Assembly: GCA_038522945.1 (NCBI GenBank)
Contig: JBCBJV010000009.1
Location: forward strand, 88,000 to 151,999
DNA from: MED-G105 sp038522945
Lineage (GTDB): Bacteria > Pseudomonadota > Alphaproteobacteria > Caulobacterales > Parvularculaceae
DNA length: 64,000 nucleotides
Direction: 5' to 3'
Below the pieces are notes generated by a model that ran no database searches, was not told the origin of the DNA, and saw only the letters and a list, made by a program, of their open reading frames with translations. A program made the translations under genes and the position numbers. Of the stretch, positions 16,483 to 26,105 are shown one piece after another; the stretch's first letter is position 1; every line of letters starts with the position of its first letter.

Positions 16483-17465
16483 GTGAATTCGACCTCATTC
16501 GAAATTGCTTCCGGCCTCTGACCGCTGGGAATGATCTCGCGTTCGGCTTGCAAGATGATGTTGCTCAGCTTTCTGAGAATGGTTTGGTCGTCTCGAAAGA
16601 TGTTCTGATTGAAGGCATCCATTTTCTAAAGAACGACCCAATCGAAGACATCGCTTGGAAAGCGCTGATGGTGAATGTCTCTGACATCGTCGCCAAAGGC
16701 GCACGGCCTCTTTTCTACTGTCTTGGCTGTGCCTGGCCGAAAGGAACCGACCCTTCCCATGTTCAGGACTTCGCTGGTGGCCTCAAGTCAGCTCAGGACG
16801 TGGCCAAATTGACGCTTCTTGGAGGCGACACTACGGCCACCCGCAAGGCAAGCGATCCATTCGTGATCTCGGTCACGATATTCGGGCAACCGGCGAGAGA
16901 AGGGGTCGTTGCAAGGGCTGGTACGGGGGGCGGTGATGATCTCTATGTGACCGGCACGATTGGTGACGCTTTTCTTGGGCTCAAGGAACTGACTGGTAAG
17001 CCTAAACTACCAGCCGATTTATCAGCTGAGGTGATCTCCTGCTACCGGCGCCCCGAGCCCGCCATTGCCTTTGGTACAACGCTCGCTGGCTTGGCAAGTG
17101 CGGCAATTGATGTTTCGGATGGCTTGGTCGCCGATGCCGGCCACTTGGCAAGTATAAATAAGAAGCAATTTATTCTTGATGCTGATCGAATACCGTTGTC
17201 ACCCGCGGCTGAAGCTTGGGTCGGCATGCAAAAAGATCCAATGAAGGCGATTGGGGCGCTCGCGTGCGGAGGTGATGATTACTCTATCCTATTTACGGCA
17301 CCACAAAGCCGTCGCCGCGCAATCGACATTGCAGGGCAAGTGACAAAGACCCGAGTCACGCGCATCGGCACCGTCAAGCCAGGTAACGGCATCAACGTCA
17401 CCGATCGATTTGGTGATGAGATTCCCATTAGCCAGCGCGGTTTCGATCATTTTCAAGAAAGTTGA
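16479..17465 (+). CDS. thiL: thiamine-monophosphate kinase
   Basis: Phosphorylates thiamine monophosphate to the active diphosphate. The AIR-synthase-like fold is seen in GDDVAQL-type acidic loops (here FGLQDDVAQL), VNVSDIVAKGARPL and LLGGDTT, followed by GDAFLGL, the AAIDVSDGLVAD segment and the late CGGDDYSILF. Length 328 is standard. The GTG start overlaps the nusB stop (GTGA), indicating coupling, and is not preceded by another usable start. Confidence 0.96.
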   Translation: MSEFDLIRNCFRPLTAGNDLAFGLQDDVAQLSENGLVVSKDVLIEGIHFLKNDPIEDIAWKALMVNVSDIVAKGARPLFYCLGCAWPKGTDPSHVQDFAGGLKSAQDVAKLTLLGGDTTATRKASDPFVISVTIFGQPAREGVVARAGTGGGDDLYVTGTIGDAFLGLKELTGKPKLPADLSAEVISCYRRPEPAIAFGTTLAGLASAAIDVSDGLVADAGHLASINKKQFILDADRIPLSPAAEAWVGMQKDPMKAIGALACGGDDYSILFTAPQSRRRAIDIAGQVTKTRVTRIGTVKPGNGINVTDRFGDEIPISQRGFDHFQES

Positions 17466-17839
17466 GTGCGCCTAAGGCGCGGATTTCCCGCATTAGGGTT
17501 GAGAGTTTGAAGTCTTGGAAAAGCCCAAGAAATTCGTCGCCAGCGAACCTCCTCTTGCTCATATTTGTTTGGTTTCCAAATTAAATTAGGCTGGCAAAAC
17601 TGATCTAGACCTCTGTTTTTGAAGGAATTTATTGCCTATATGCGGCCTTGGGTGAAGGGCGTACTGATGCCCTCTTTCGTTTTTCGAATTATCTGCTATA
17701 GCTAAGTCACCCAAGCAACATCGTCCCTGCCTGCGCACGAAATACGTGCATGATTTTGTGAGCGATTTCGCTCGCCTATTTCGTTTGCCCAGGGGTTTTT
17801 AGTGGACGGAACCAACAATCGACCGAGGGGGTCATAAAC
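17466..17839 (+). other. Intergenic region upstream of the TonB receptor
   Basis: A 374-nt gap. A short GCGCC/GGCGC hairpin (17468-17480) follows the thiL stop without a T-run. The rest is AT-richer than its surroundings and presumably carries the receptor promoter, but I see no convincing -35/-10 pair and no Fur-like or Pho-like repeat. GAGGGGG at 17824-17830 is the ribosome site of the receptor. Confidence 0.5.
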
Positions 17840-20467
17840 GTGAATAAGTACCTGGCCAGCGTTTCGCTGATCGCCGTTTCCTCAGCATTTTCGTCTGTCG
17901 CATTTGCCCAAGTTGAAGAGATAGTCGTTACAGCAACAAAGCGCTCAGAGAATGCCCAAGATATTCCTGTTGCGGTTCAAGCTCTAGGCGGCGACACTCT
18001 TGATGAGTTGCGCGTCGACAACTTTACCGACTATTTGACCCAATTGCCGGGCGTGACAGCCGGCGGCAGTGGCCCGGGACAGAATACAATATACATCCGC
18101 GGTGTTGCCTCAACGACGCCGAACCTTACCACTGCAGGTGTCGCTGGACTTGCCCCGAATGTTGCCTTGTATCTTGACGAACAGCCACTGGCTCAGCCCG
18201 GACGCAATCTGGACGTCTATGCCGTCGACCTGGAACGAGTGGAAGTTCTGTCTGGTCCCCAGGGCACACTCTTCGGCGCGAGTTCGCAAGCCGGGACCAT
18301 CCGTTTGATTACGAACAAACCAAAAATCGGTACGTTCGAGGCCTTTGCGAATTCGCAGGTCACAACGACGCGTGGCGGGGAGGCAAGCTACAAAGTCGAG
18401 GGAGGGCTCAACATCCCAGTCGGCGAAGCGGCAGCGCTCCGGGTCGTCGGTTACATCGATGATCGTGGCGGCTATATCGATAACGTGGCAGGGACGCGAT
18501 CGACCCGCGAGTCGGCTCGATTCCGCCCGGCGGGAACCGTACGAGCCAACGGCGTACCTGTTTCGAGCCAGCGCGCAGGGTTTCAGTCCGATCCTGCAAC
18601 ACTCGCCGCCCTCGATAGCAATGTTACTTTCCTACAAGCGAACAATGCCAACCTTGTCCAAAACGACATCAACGATACCCGTTACACAGGGTTCCGTGCG
18701 AGCGGGAAATGGGAATTCGGGTCCGACTGGTCACTAACCGTCGGGCATGCCCGTCAATGGGTGGAATCCGACGGCGTGTTCTTTGCTGATCCGGAGCTTG
18801 ACGAGTTTGAAATTCAACGATTCGAAGATGATCGGCTGGATGATGACTTCAATAACACGAACTGGACAATAGAAGGCCGGCTGGGGGCGCTAGAAGCTCT
18901 GTATACGGGCGCCTACACGGACCGCGATGCGCAGCAAAGGGTAGATTACTCCGACTACCTCTTTGTTGGGCAATACCTTCCGTACTATATCTGCGATTCT
19001 TCAGTCTCATATCCGGGCTCCGCTGAACCGACTGGGGTCTGTCAGTCACCAAATCTCTTTGTGGCGTCTACAACAGAAACGCAGGTTTTCACTCATGAGC
19101 TTCGGTTCAACACGCCACAGGATAAACGCCTGCGTGCCACAGTGGGCGGTTTTTACTCCGACCTGCAGCTCGACGAGCGCAACGACTTCAACTACCCAGG
19201 AAATGTGAACGCGAACGTTTTTGGATCCCTTGGGTTTTCGGCGAACTTCCCACAAACAACCGGGTTCATATCCGACCGGGGACCATTTTCTCCGGAAACG
19301 ATTTTCCGCAACGACATTCGACGTACCGACGAACAGCTTGGGTTCTTTGGCGAGGTCAACTTTGATCTGGTGCCAGACCTTGTGACTCTGACCTTTGGGA
19401 CCCGTTGGTACGATATCGACGTGGATTTTGAAGGGAGTGCCAACGCCTCGTTCTGTAACTCATTCCAAGACGATGCCGACGCCTTCGGAACAGACATCTC
19501 CGACCTTTATAATGGCGATGGGCGTTTTGAGTTTATTGGTACCTGCGATACGTCTCGCCATATCGTTTATACGCAAGGTCAGTCGATCGCAGATATCCAG
19601 GCAATTGATCCGGCTCTTTCATTGGCGCAAGCGACTCAGATCTTTAATGCGCTAAGCGCGCCAGATACAGCGTCTACGGATGGCTTTATCTTTAAGGGCA
19701 ATATCAGTGTCACACCGACCGATGGGGTCCTGCTATATGCAACCTATTCAGAAGGGTTCAGGCCTGGCCTCTTAAACCGACCTGGTGGTGCGCAAGGACC
19801 AAACGGCTTTAGCGTTCCATTTGAGCTGGATACGGACGAGGTGAAGAACTACGAAATTGGTTGGAAAACTAATCTCTTTGATAATCAGGTACAATTCAAC
19901 GGAAGTGCTTTCTTTGTTGATATCGAGCGGTTGCAAACAACGATCTTCGATCCGAGCATTACGAACCTGTTCTTCTCAGACAACGCAGCGAATGCCGAAG
20001 TCTATGGCGTCGAGGGCGATTTTATCGTTGCGCCAGCTAGCATTCCAGGTTTGACCGTTACCGGTGCCTTCTCCGTCCTTGATACAGAGATTACAGACGT
20101 TATCACCCCGACGGGCGACGTAACATCCGGGTCGGAACTTGCGTATGCGCCAACGTTCCAGGGCAATCTGCGGGCACGGTATGAATGGGACCTAACCCCA
20201 AGCCTTGTTGCTCATGTGATGCCGCAAATTGTCTATTCTGGCTCGTCTCGCAGTGATATTATTGACATTAACTCAGCGGAGGTTGATGCATGGTCGACAA
20301 TCGCACTTTCAGCGGGTGTCACGGCCGAGCGATGGACGGCGGAGGTCTTTGCGGAAAACCTCGGCGATACGTATGGCACCTTGGCGAACAATTTCATCAA
20401 TGACCGTGAACGGATTACTGTGCTTAGGCCACGCACAATCGGTGTTCGGATTGGTATGAAGTATTAA
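17840..20467 (+). CDS. TonB-dependent outer-membrane receptor
   Basis: An 875-residue outer-membrane active transporter: signal peptide (about 1-23, cleavage after AFA), TonB box region (EEIVVTATKRSE), plug domain (about 40-160, with IYIRGV and VEVLSGPQGTLFGASSQAGTIRLITNKP) and a 22-strand barrel ending in an aromatic residue (GVRIGMKY). Plug and barrel resemble the large group of sphingomonad/caulobacterial receptors with unassigned substrates. The GTG start has GAGGGGG nine bases upstream. A terminator follows, then a TPR-sulfotransferase gene, a neighbourhood often seen with these receptors. Confidence 0.95.
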   Translation: MNKYLASVSLIAVSSAFSSVAFAQVEEIVVTATKRSENAQDIPVAVQALGGDTLDELRVDNFTDYLTQLPGVTAGGSGPGQNTIYIRGVASTTPNLTTAGVAGLAPNVALYLDEQPLAQPGRNLDVYAVDLERVEVLSGPQGTLFGASSQAGTIRLITNKPKIGTFEAFANSQVTTTRGGEASYKVEGGLNIPVGEAAALRVVGYIDDRGGYIDNVAGTRSTRESARFRPAGTVRANGVPVSSQRAGFQSDPATLAALDSNVTFLQANNANLVQNDINDTRYTGFRASGKWEFGSDWSLTVGHARQWVESDGVFFADPELDEFEIQRFEDDRLDDDFNNTNWTIEGRLGALEALYTGAYTDRDAQQRVDYSDYLFVGQYLPYYICDSSVSYPGSAEPTGVCQSPNLFVASTTETQVFTHELRFNTPQDKRLRATVGGFYSDLQLDERNDFNYPGNVNANVFGSLGFSANFPQTTGFISDRGPFSPETIFRNDIRRTDEQLGFFGEVNFDLVPDLVTLTFGTRWYDIDVDFEGSANASFCNSFQDDADAFGTDISDLYNGDGRFEFIGTCDTSRHIVYTQGQSIADIQAIDPALSLAQATQIFNALSAPDTASTDGFIFKGNISVTPTDGVLLYATYSEGFRPGLLNRPGGAQGPNGFSVPFELDTDEVKNYEIGWKTNLFDNQVQFNGSAFFVDIERLQTTIFDPSITNLFFSDNAANAEVYGVEGDFIVAPASIPGLTVTGAFSVLDTEITDVITPTGDVTSGSELAYAPTFQGNLRARYEWDLTPSLVAHVMPQIVYSGSSRSDIIDINSAEVDAWSTIALSAGVTAERWTAEVFAENLGDTYGTLANNFINDRERITVLRPRTIGVRIGMKY

Positions 20468-20499
20468 TGCAAAGCCCGGGCAAAACACTCTCTCTCAAC

Positions 20500-20530
20500 A
20501 GCACGCCCCGTTCTACGGGGCGTGCTTTTT
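20500..20530 (+). terminator. Rho-independent terminator after the TonB receptor
   Basis: AGCACGCCCCG (20500-20510) and CGGGGCGTGCT (20516-20526) form a perfect 11-bp stem with loop TTCTA, followed by five Ts. The ribosome site of the next gene (GGAAG, 20531-20535) starts immediately after the T-run, so the downstream gene is probably translated mainly from readthrough RNA or from a start site inside this region. Confidence 0.92.
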
Positions 20531-20544
20531 GGAAGCTCATCTAG

Positions 20545-22539
20545 TTGTCCGGGGAGAACCCATCCCTTGATTTGCGCCTTCGTGACGCCCAGCAGCTTGT
20601 CTCGTCGGGCGACTTTACGCGTGCGCGTGAAGTCATTGATGAAGTGTTGGAATCCTCGCCGGATCAACAAGAAGCACTCTACATGCGTGTCGTGTGCGCC
20701 CGGTTTTTGGCAGATACGGAACTTGCCCATCGAACTCTCAAACAACTCATTACAAACGTGCCGGACTATGGCCGAGCATTTCAGGAAGAGGGGCATCTTT
20801 ATTTCCAGTCAGGAAAAATGAAAGAAGCGCTCCAGAGTTATCGACGGGCCTGTCATTTTAACCCAACTCTTGAGGCAAGCTGGCGACGGCAAGCCGAGAT
20901 CTTTGCTTCGTCGGGCAACGTTGTTGAAGCCAAAAAAGCACAGACCGAAGTCCGCCGCCTGAAGTCATTGGCCCGTGAACTTCTTGCAGCAATGAACCAC
21001 TTGCATGAAGGTCGGATCCTGAAAGCCGAGCGACTGGCACGAGCTTTTCTTCAGAAGAACCCTAAAAATCCCGACGGGATTAGGCTTTTGGCGGATATTG
21101 CAGCCAGATTGAACATCCTTGATGAGGCGGAGTTTTTGCTGGAAAGTGCCTGCATCTTTGATCCGGAGAACACCAATGCTAAACTGGACTACATCCAGAT
21201 CCTCCGTAAGCGTCAAAAATACCGTTCAGCACTAAAACAAGCACAGGACCTTTTTGATCAGAATTCTCGCAATCCGGTCTTCATGTCGACCCTTGCTATT
21301 GAGAACATGCACAATAACAGGTTTGACGAAGCCTTCGCGTTGTTCGACCAGGTCCTTGAAAAAGTACCGGGTGATCCAGCAACCCTTGTTTCCAAGGGTC
21401 ACGCTCTTAAGACCTATGGGCATCATGACGATGCTGTTCAGTCCTATCGGTCTGCGTACGCATCTATGCCAGACCATGGCGATGCGTGGTTTGGGCTTGC
21501 CAATCTGAAAACGTATCGGTTTACCGATGACGAAATAGCTATCATGGAACGTGAAGTGGCGTCTGAGCGACTTGGCTATCAGGCACGCATACAGATTTGT
21601 TTCTCGCTCGGTAAGGCGTTTGAAGACCGAGGGTGTTATGTAGAGTCGTTTGGCTACTACCAACGCGGCAACGAGATGAAGCGTGTGCAGTCACGCTATG
21701 ATGCCGATCAAATGTCCGCCGAGCTACAAGCGCAGATTGATATTTGCAAAGGGGATTTATTCGATCGCCATCGGGGAGCGGGGCACTCTGCGCCTGATCC
21801 GATCTTTATCGTTGGCCTTCCACGCGCTGGATCAACCCTCTTGGAACAGATACTCGCCTCCCACAGCCAGGTCGATGGCACCCAGGAGTTACCCAACATC
21901 CTCGCGCTTGCCCATCGACTTCGGGAAAGACGACGCGTGAGCGAAAAATCAGCGTATCCGGAAAATCTCTATACACTGGACTCTGCGCAGTTCGGGTCAT
22001 TCGGTGAGAAGTTCCTTGAAGATACGCGCACTTTAAGGGGCAGTGCGCCATTTTTCATCGATAAGATGCCAAACAACTTTCGTCATATTGCCCTCATCCA
22101 TCTGATGTTGCCAAACGCCAAGATTATTGATGCCCGTCGCGAGCCAATGTCCTGCTGTTTTTCCGGGTTCAAGCAACTGTTCGCGGAAGGGCAGGAATTC
22201 ACCTACGGTCTGAATGAAATTGGTCAGTACTATCGTGACTATGTCCGCTTGATGCACCATTGGGACAATGTCTTGCCGGGAAAGATCCTGCGAATTCACC
22301 ACGATGATGTTCTAAATGACCTGGAGGGCGAAGTGCGTCGCATGTTGGGATTCTGTAACCTTCCATTTGAAGCGCAATGCTTGGAGTTCCATAAAACCGA
22401 GCGGTCGGTGCGCACGGCGAGTTCTGAACAGGTCCGCCAGCCGATCAACCGGCGCGGCGTTGATCAATGGCGGCCGTTTGAGGCGAATCTCGATCCACTG
22501 AAACATGCCCTTGGCCCAATCCAGACAAACTGGCGATAG
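20545..22539 (+). CDS. tetratricopeptide-repeat sulfotransferase
   Basis: A 664-residue cytosolic protein. TPR helices fill about residues 5-330, with repeated patterns such as A..LF..VL...P.....L. The C-terminal sulfotransferase domain starts at PIFIVGLPRAGSTLLEQIL (about 419-437), the PAPS 5'-phosphosulfate loop with Arg427 and Ser430. A downstream RxxxxxxxS-like segment (DARREPMSCCFSG) should hold the 3'-phosphate site. The start is TTG at 20545, supported by GGAAG nine bases upstream. Substrate unknown. Gene families of this type often sit beside TonB receptors in alphaproteobacteria; the functional link is unproven. Confidence 0.9.
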   Translation: MSGENPSLDLRLRDAQQLVSSGDFTRAREVIDEVLESSPDQQEALYMRVVCARFLADTELAHRTLKQLITNVPDYGRAFQEEGHLYFQSGKMKEALQSYRRACHFNPTLEASWRRQAEIFASSGNVVEAKKAQTEVRRLKSLARELLAAMNHLHEGRILKAERLARAFLQKNPKNPDGIRLLADIAARLNILDEAEFLLESACIFDPENTNAKLDYIQILRKRQKYRSALKQAQDLFDQNSRNPVFMSTLAIENMHNNRFDEAFALFDQVLEKVPGDPATLVSKGHALKTYGHHDDAVQSYRSAYASMPDHGDAWFGLANLKTYRFTDDEIAIMEREVASERLGYQARIQICFSLGKAFEDRGCYVESFGYYQRGNEMKRVQSRYDADQMSAELQAQIDICKGDLFDRHRGAGHSAPDPIFIVGLPRAGSTLLEQILASHSQVDGTQELPNILALAHRLRERRRVSEKSAYPENLYTLDSAQFGSFGEKFLEDTRTLRGSAPFFIDKMPNNFRHIALIHLMLPNAKIIDARREPMSCCFSGFKQLFAEGQEFTYGLNEIGQYYRDYVRLMHHWDNVLPGKILRIHHDDVLNDLEGEVRRMLGFCNLPFEAQCLEFHKTERSVRTASSEQVRQPINRRGVDQWRPFEANLDPLKHALGPIQTNWR

Positions 22540-22552
22540 CGGAGTATCGTGC

Positions 22553-24187
22553 GTGAACGACAATAGTGAAATCCTGCCTGAAGATCTTGCGCCTGAAGAC
22601 TCGATTTATGAGACCGACTATGAGACTGGTCAGGATAATGTGGATGTCTTAGGGCTCGATCTGCACAATCCGGTATTTTTCATCAGTGCCGCGACGATCC
22701 TCTCATTCATCGTTGGAACGCTGATTTTTCCTGAACAAGCGGGCGCCCTATTGAACGGGGCAAAAGACTGGACCCTGAACAATTTTGATTGGTTCTTTGT
22801 AATCGCCAGCAATATTGTCGTGGTGTTCTGCATTGGCGTTGGTGTGTCGCCGCTAGGGGCCATACGGCTCGGCGGACCCGACGCAACGCCGGATTTCAGC
22901 CGGGTGTCCTGGCTTTCCATGCTGTTTTCCGCCGGGGTGGGCATTGGTCTTCTCTTTTATGGCGCAGCCGAGCCCATGGCGTACTACACCAACTGGTTCG
23001 GGAGCCCATTCAATGTTGAGCCACTAACCCCCGAAGCACGAAAGCTTGCGTTTAGCGCGACCATCTTCCATTGGGGTCTAACCCCCTGGGCCGTTTACGG
23101 TGTTGTCGGTTTGGCGCTGGCTTTTTTCACGTTCAATAAAGGCCTGCCGTTGACGATCAGGTCAGCGTTTTTCCCACTGTTCGGAGAACGGGTTTGGGGC
23201 TGGCCCGGCCATATCGTCGATCTTCTTGCCGTTGTGGCAACGCTCTTTGGCCTTGCCACCTCTCTTGGCCTGGGGGCAAGGCAAGCAGCAAGTGGGCTGG
23301 AATTCCTGTTCGGCATTGACGGCGGGCTCAATACCCAGATTATTATCATTGCAGGGATTACCTGTACCGCGATTGTCTCGGTTGTCAGGGGGCTAGATGG
23401 TGGCATCAAGGTGCTCAGCAACATCACGATCGTCATTGCGATCGGTCTCTTTGTTTTCGTGGTACTTGCCGGGCCGACGAGTGAAATCTTGAACAGCATC
23501 GGCCCTAACGCATTGGCCTATGTCACTGACACGCCGCGTCTCAGCAATTGGATCGGCCGGGAGGATACTGACTGGTACCGCGGCTGGACGATTTTCTACT
23601 GGGCCTGGTGGATTTCATGGTCGCCATTCGTTGGCATGTTTATAGCGCGTATTTCCCGTGGTCGAACTATCCGCGAGTTCTTGTTCTCAGTTCTTGTCGT
23701 TCCGGTTCTTGTGGCAGTGCTTTGGTTCACGGCATTTGGGGAAACTGCACTCGCGCAGGTCGACGCTGGAATTGGCGCTCTACCAGGGGGAATTTCCGAA
23801 GTGTCTCTAGTTCTTTTTCAAACCCTAGAGAACTTACCGTTCGCGGCGATTTCCTCGTTTGTGGCAATTGTTTTGTTGCTGATCTTTTTCGTGACGTCGT
23901 CCGACTCTGGCTCGCTTGTCATCGACAGCATTACCGCCGGTGGTAAGCTCCACGCACCGGTGTCCCAGCGGATTTTCTGGGCGACGATGGAAGGGTTGAT
24001 TGCCATCGTGTTGCTAGTCGGGGGAGGGTCTGCTGCCCTTTCGTCTCTGCAGGCCGGAGCAATCACGGCGGGGCTTCCGTTCACCTTAGTGGTTCTGGTG
24101 TGTTGCGTCAGTCTATATCGCGGATTAATGACTGAGGCGCCAGACCGGCGCGACCAGAGCGCAACGAACATGCCCGCCAAACTTTAG
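22553..24187 (+). CDS. BCCT-family transporter (betaine/choline/carnitine/DMSP type)
   Basis: A 544-residue, 12-segment inner-membrane carrier. Family signatures are GIGLLFYGAAEPMAYY in segment 3-4 and the tryptophan-rich stretch TIFYWAWWISWSPFVGMFIARISRGRTIREF-like region (about 360-390; first 20 residues match the aromatic substrate cage and its loop). The frame is open further upstream inside the sulfotransferase gene, but GTG at 22553 has GGAG eight bases before it and begins the acidic N-terminal tail. Substrate class is compatible-solute or quaternary-amine; the exact one cannot be told. A MarR regulator follows after 5 nt. Confidence 0.93.
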   Translation: MNDNSEILPEDLAPEDSIYETDYETGQDNVDVLGLDLHNPVFFISAATILSFIVGTLIFPEQAGALLNGAKDWTLNNFDWFFVIASNIVVVFCIGVGVSPLGAIRLGGPDATPDFSRVSWLSMLFSAGVGIGLLFYGAAEPMAYYTNWFGSPFNVEPLTPEARKLAFSATIFHWGLTPWAVYGVVGLALAFFTFNKGLPLTIRSAFFPLFGERVWGWPGHIVDLLAVVATLFGLATSLGLGARQAASGLEFLFGIDGGLNTQIIIIAGITCTAIVSVVRGLDGGIKVLSNITIVIAIGLFVFVVLAGPTSEILNSIGPNALAYVTDTPRLSNWIGREDTDWYRGWTIFYWAWWISWSPFVGMFIARISRGRTIREFLFSVLVVPVLVAVLWFTAFGETALAQVDAGIGALPGGISEVSLVLFQTLENLPFAAISSFVAIVLLLIFFVTSSDSGSLVIDSITAGGKLHAPVSQRIFWATMEGLIAIVLLVGGGSAALSSLQAGAITAGLPFTLVVLVCCVSLYRGLMTEAPDRRDQSATNMPAKL

Positions 24188-24192
24188 CGGAT

Positions 24193-24681
24193 ATGGATAT
24201 GACCGACCGGATTGATCCTGCTCTCATCGCACTTCGTCAAATTCTCAGAGCGACAGAAATCAGTTCTCGTGCGCTCGCCAAGGACTGCGGCTTGACGCCT
24301 TCACAGTTGATCCTCATGCAGATTACCGCTGATAGGGAAAGCCCAACCCCAAGCTTTTTGGCGAAAGAGGCATCCCTTAGTCAGGCGACCGTGACGGCTT
24401 TGATCGATAAGCTTGTCGCTCGGGAGTTCGTGCAGCGTCGCCGGGATGAACACGATAAACGGCGTGTCTATGTGGAACTGACTGACAATGGCCGTCGCAC
24501 GCTTCGCGAAGCCCCAGACAGCGTTCAGACGCGATTTGAACACGGGTTTGCCCGACTTGAACCATGGGAGCAGTCATTCCTTGTGGCGGCGCTTGAACGT
24601 GTGGCGGGCCTTCTCGATGCGGAAGATCTCGACGCAGCACCGGTGCTCGATGTGGGAGCGATCGGGACACCGGTCGAATAA
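24193..24681 (+). CDS. MarR-family regulator, probable partner of the BCCT transporter
   Basis: A 162-residue winged-helix protein: dimerisation helix (LIALRQILRATEISSRALAK), LTPSQLILMQ, recognition helix region SLSQATVTALIDKLVAREFV, and wing RRRDEHDKRRVYVELT. The spacing of 5 nt from the BCCT gene implies co-transcription, so it likely responds to osmolarity or to the transported solute, as BetI-like or EctR-like regulators do; that is inference. EctR-type MarR regulators of ectoine genes share this overall pattern, but no ect genes are nearby. Confidence 0.88.
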   Translation: MDMTDRIDPALIALRQILRATEISSRALAKDCGLTPSQLILMQITADRESPTPSFLAKEASLSQATVTALIDKLVAREFVQRRRDEHDKRRVYVELTDNGRRTLREAPDSVQTRFEHGFARLEPWEQSFLVAALERVAGLLDAEDLDAAPVLDVGAIGTPVE

Positions 24682-24714
24682 GGTCTGAAATCGGTTTTTA
24701 TGGCCGCAGTTGAA

Positions 24715-24791
24715 TGGTCGGAGCGGCGGGATTCGAACCCACGACCCCTTCACCCCCAGTGAAGTGCGCTACCAGGCTGCGCTACGCTCCG
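24715..24791 (-). tRNA. tRNA-Pro (anticodon GGG)
   Basis: Minus-strand cloverleaf of 77 nt including an encoded CCA (24715-24717). Acceptor CGGAGCG/CGCTCCG with discriminator A, anticodon arm CTTCA-CTGGGGG-TGAAG giving anticodon GGG, and T-arm GTGGGTTCGAATCCCGC. It follows the merR gene on the same strand; no integrated element is attached. Confidence 0.97.
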
Positions 24792-24928
24792 ACCTAAATC
24801 GCTTGCAGGAATAATCCAGCAAGAGAGGCGGAACTTAATCAGGAATGTCCGAAGACGCAAACGCTTAAATGACGAGTGACGTGCATCAACGAGCTAAGCT
24901 GAACTCAATGCCCCCGACGCTTTGCCGA

Positions 24929-25498
24929 TTACTCGGTCTCGTCAATCTTGCGTGGCAGCGCATCGAGTGCGGAAGCTGCCTCATCAAGGGCCGTCTCGAC
25001 TTTTTCGAGCCGGGTCAGGAGCGTTTCCAGTTTGGTACGAAGCGCAGGCCCAAGTTCGTTCGGGGTCGGCGTCGCTCCGATCAGGCTCGCGCTTTGGATT
25101 TCCTCAGGCAGGGAAATGGTCGTCTGTGACGTCGCGCCTGATTGATCTCTGTCAACATCCGGCTGCTGCTTCTCTGAGTCGGCTAACTTGCGCAGATCAA
25201 TCGGCTGTCCCGACGCTGCCGCGCGGCCAATGTCACCAACATATTTCACGCCATTTTCTTTAAGGATTTTTTGCACGCCTTTGGTCGTGTATTTCTCCTG
25301 ATACAGAAGAACGCGCACCCCTCTTAACAGATCAAGATCTACTGGGCGATAATAGCGCCTCCCACCAGCGCGCCTCATCGGTCTTATCTGTCCGAATACA
25401 TCTTCCCAATGGCGTAGGACATGCTGCGGCACATCAAGCTCATCAGCTGCTTCGCTGATGGTTCTAAAAGCTTCCGCTGATTTCTTGACTGATGGCAT
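24929..25498 (-). CDS. MerR-family transcriptional regulator
   Basis: A 189-residue protein with an N-terminal MerR helix-turn-helix: RTISEAADELDVPQHVLRHW, then the wing GGRRYYRPVDLDLLRGVRVLLY and the TTKGVQKIL helix. The C-terminal half holds a Glu/Pro-rich linker and a coiled-coil-like helix (about 150-180). There are no cysteine metal ligands. This uncharacterised regulator routinely follows ihfA in the plsX-fabH-ihfA block of alphaproteobacteria, as here (134 nt downstream). Confidence 0.9.
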   Translation of the reverse strand: MPSVKKSAEAFRTISEAADELDVPQHVLRHWEDVFGQIRPMRRAGGRRYYRPVDLDLLRGVRVLLYQEKYTTKGVQKILKENGVKYVGDIGRAAASGQPIDLRKLADSEKQQPDVDRDQSGATSQTTISLPEEIQSASLIGATPTPNELGPALRTKLETLLTRLEKVETALDEAASALDALPRKIDETE

Positions 25499-25632
25499 CG
25501 GTGTTCAGATTACGGACTGTTAGCGATAGGGTCCTTAAGTGGGTTGTTACCGCCCTGTGGCTCGACACAGACCCATATTAAGCAATCGAGCCAATCGTTG
25601 GCGGGAAGGGCGGCCGGCACAAACGCAGAAGG

Positions 25633-25956
25633 TCATTCAGCAGCTTGCGACGCTGATTGAGTAAGGTTCGTGTTGATTTGTTCCTTGAGCACATTCGATG
25701 CCCTAAACGAAATCACCCGGCGCGGTGTGATCGGCACTTCCTCGCCGGTTTTTGGATTACGGCCCATGCGCAGTTTCTTATCGCGAATGGTGAAGGTGCC
25801 GAATGATGAGATTTTCACAGTCTCTCCCCGTTCCAGCGCAGCAGATATTTCATCCAATATGCGCTCAACAAAGATAGACGATTCGTGCCGCGAGATGCCT
25901 AGGGAGTGATAAATCGCATCGGTGAGGTCGGCCCGTGTAACCGTCCCTGAGCTCAT
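25633..25956 (-). CDS. ihfA: integration host factor, alpha subunit
   Basis: Small basic DNA-bending protein forming a heterodimer with IhfB. The 107 residues show the HU/IHF fold: helical body (RADLTDAIYHSLGISRHES), then the beta-arm motif GRNPKTGEEVPITPRRVISF with the intercalating proline. Assignment to the alpha subunit follows the sequence FGTFTIRDKKLRMGRNPKTG and the conserved location after fabH. Alphaproteobacterial IhfA is of this length. Confidence 0.95.
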   Translation of the reverse strand: MSSGTVTRADLTDAIYHSLGISRHESSIFVERILDEISAALERGETVKISSFGTFTIRDKKLRMGRNPKTGEEVPITPRRVISFRASNVLKEQINTNLTQSASQAAE

Positions 25957-26105
25957 TTAACCCTCCGTTATTGCTTCAGCAAAGTTTAATCCGAAGCGTT
26001 GGGACCAATCAACAACTGATTGAATTTATTTGCAGCTTTCCAGCCGGGCTGACGTCTTGCCTTCACTTGCCCCTGGGCTAGTGGCTGGTCTAGCGATAGG
26101 GCTCG

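Noticed and set aside
17637..17642. TTGAAG/TATATG as a promoter for the first TonB receptor
   Set aside because: Spacing of only 12 nt is too short for a sigma70 promoter.
24715..24791. tRNA-Pro as integration site of a mobile element
   Set aside because: No integrase, direct repeat of the tRNA 3' end or foreign-looking genes nearby; flanks are housekeeping genes.
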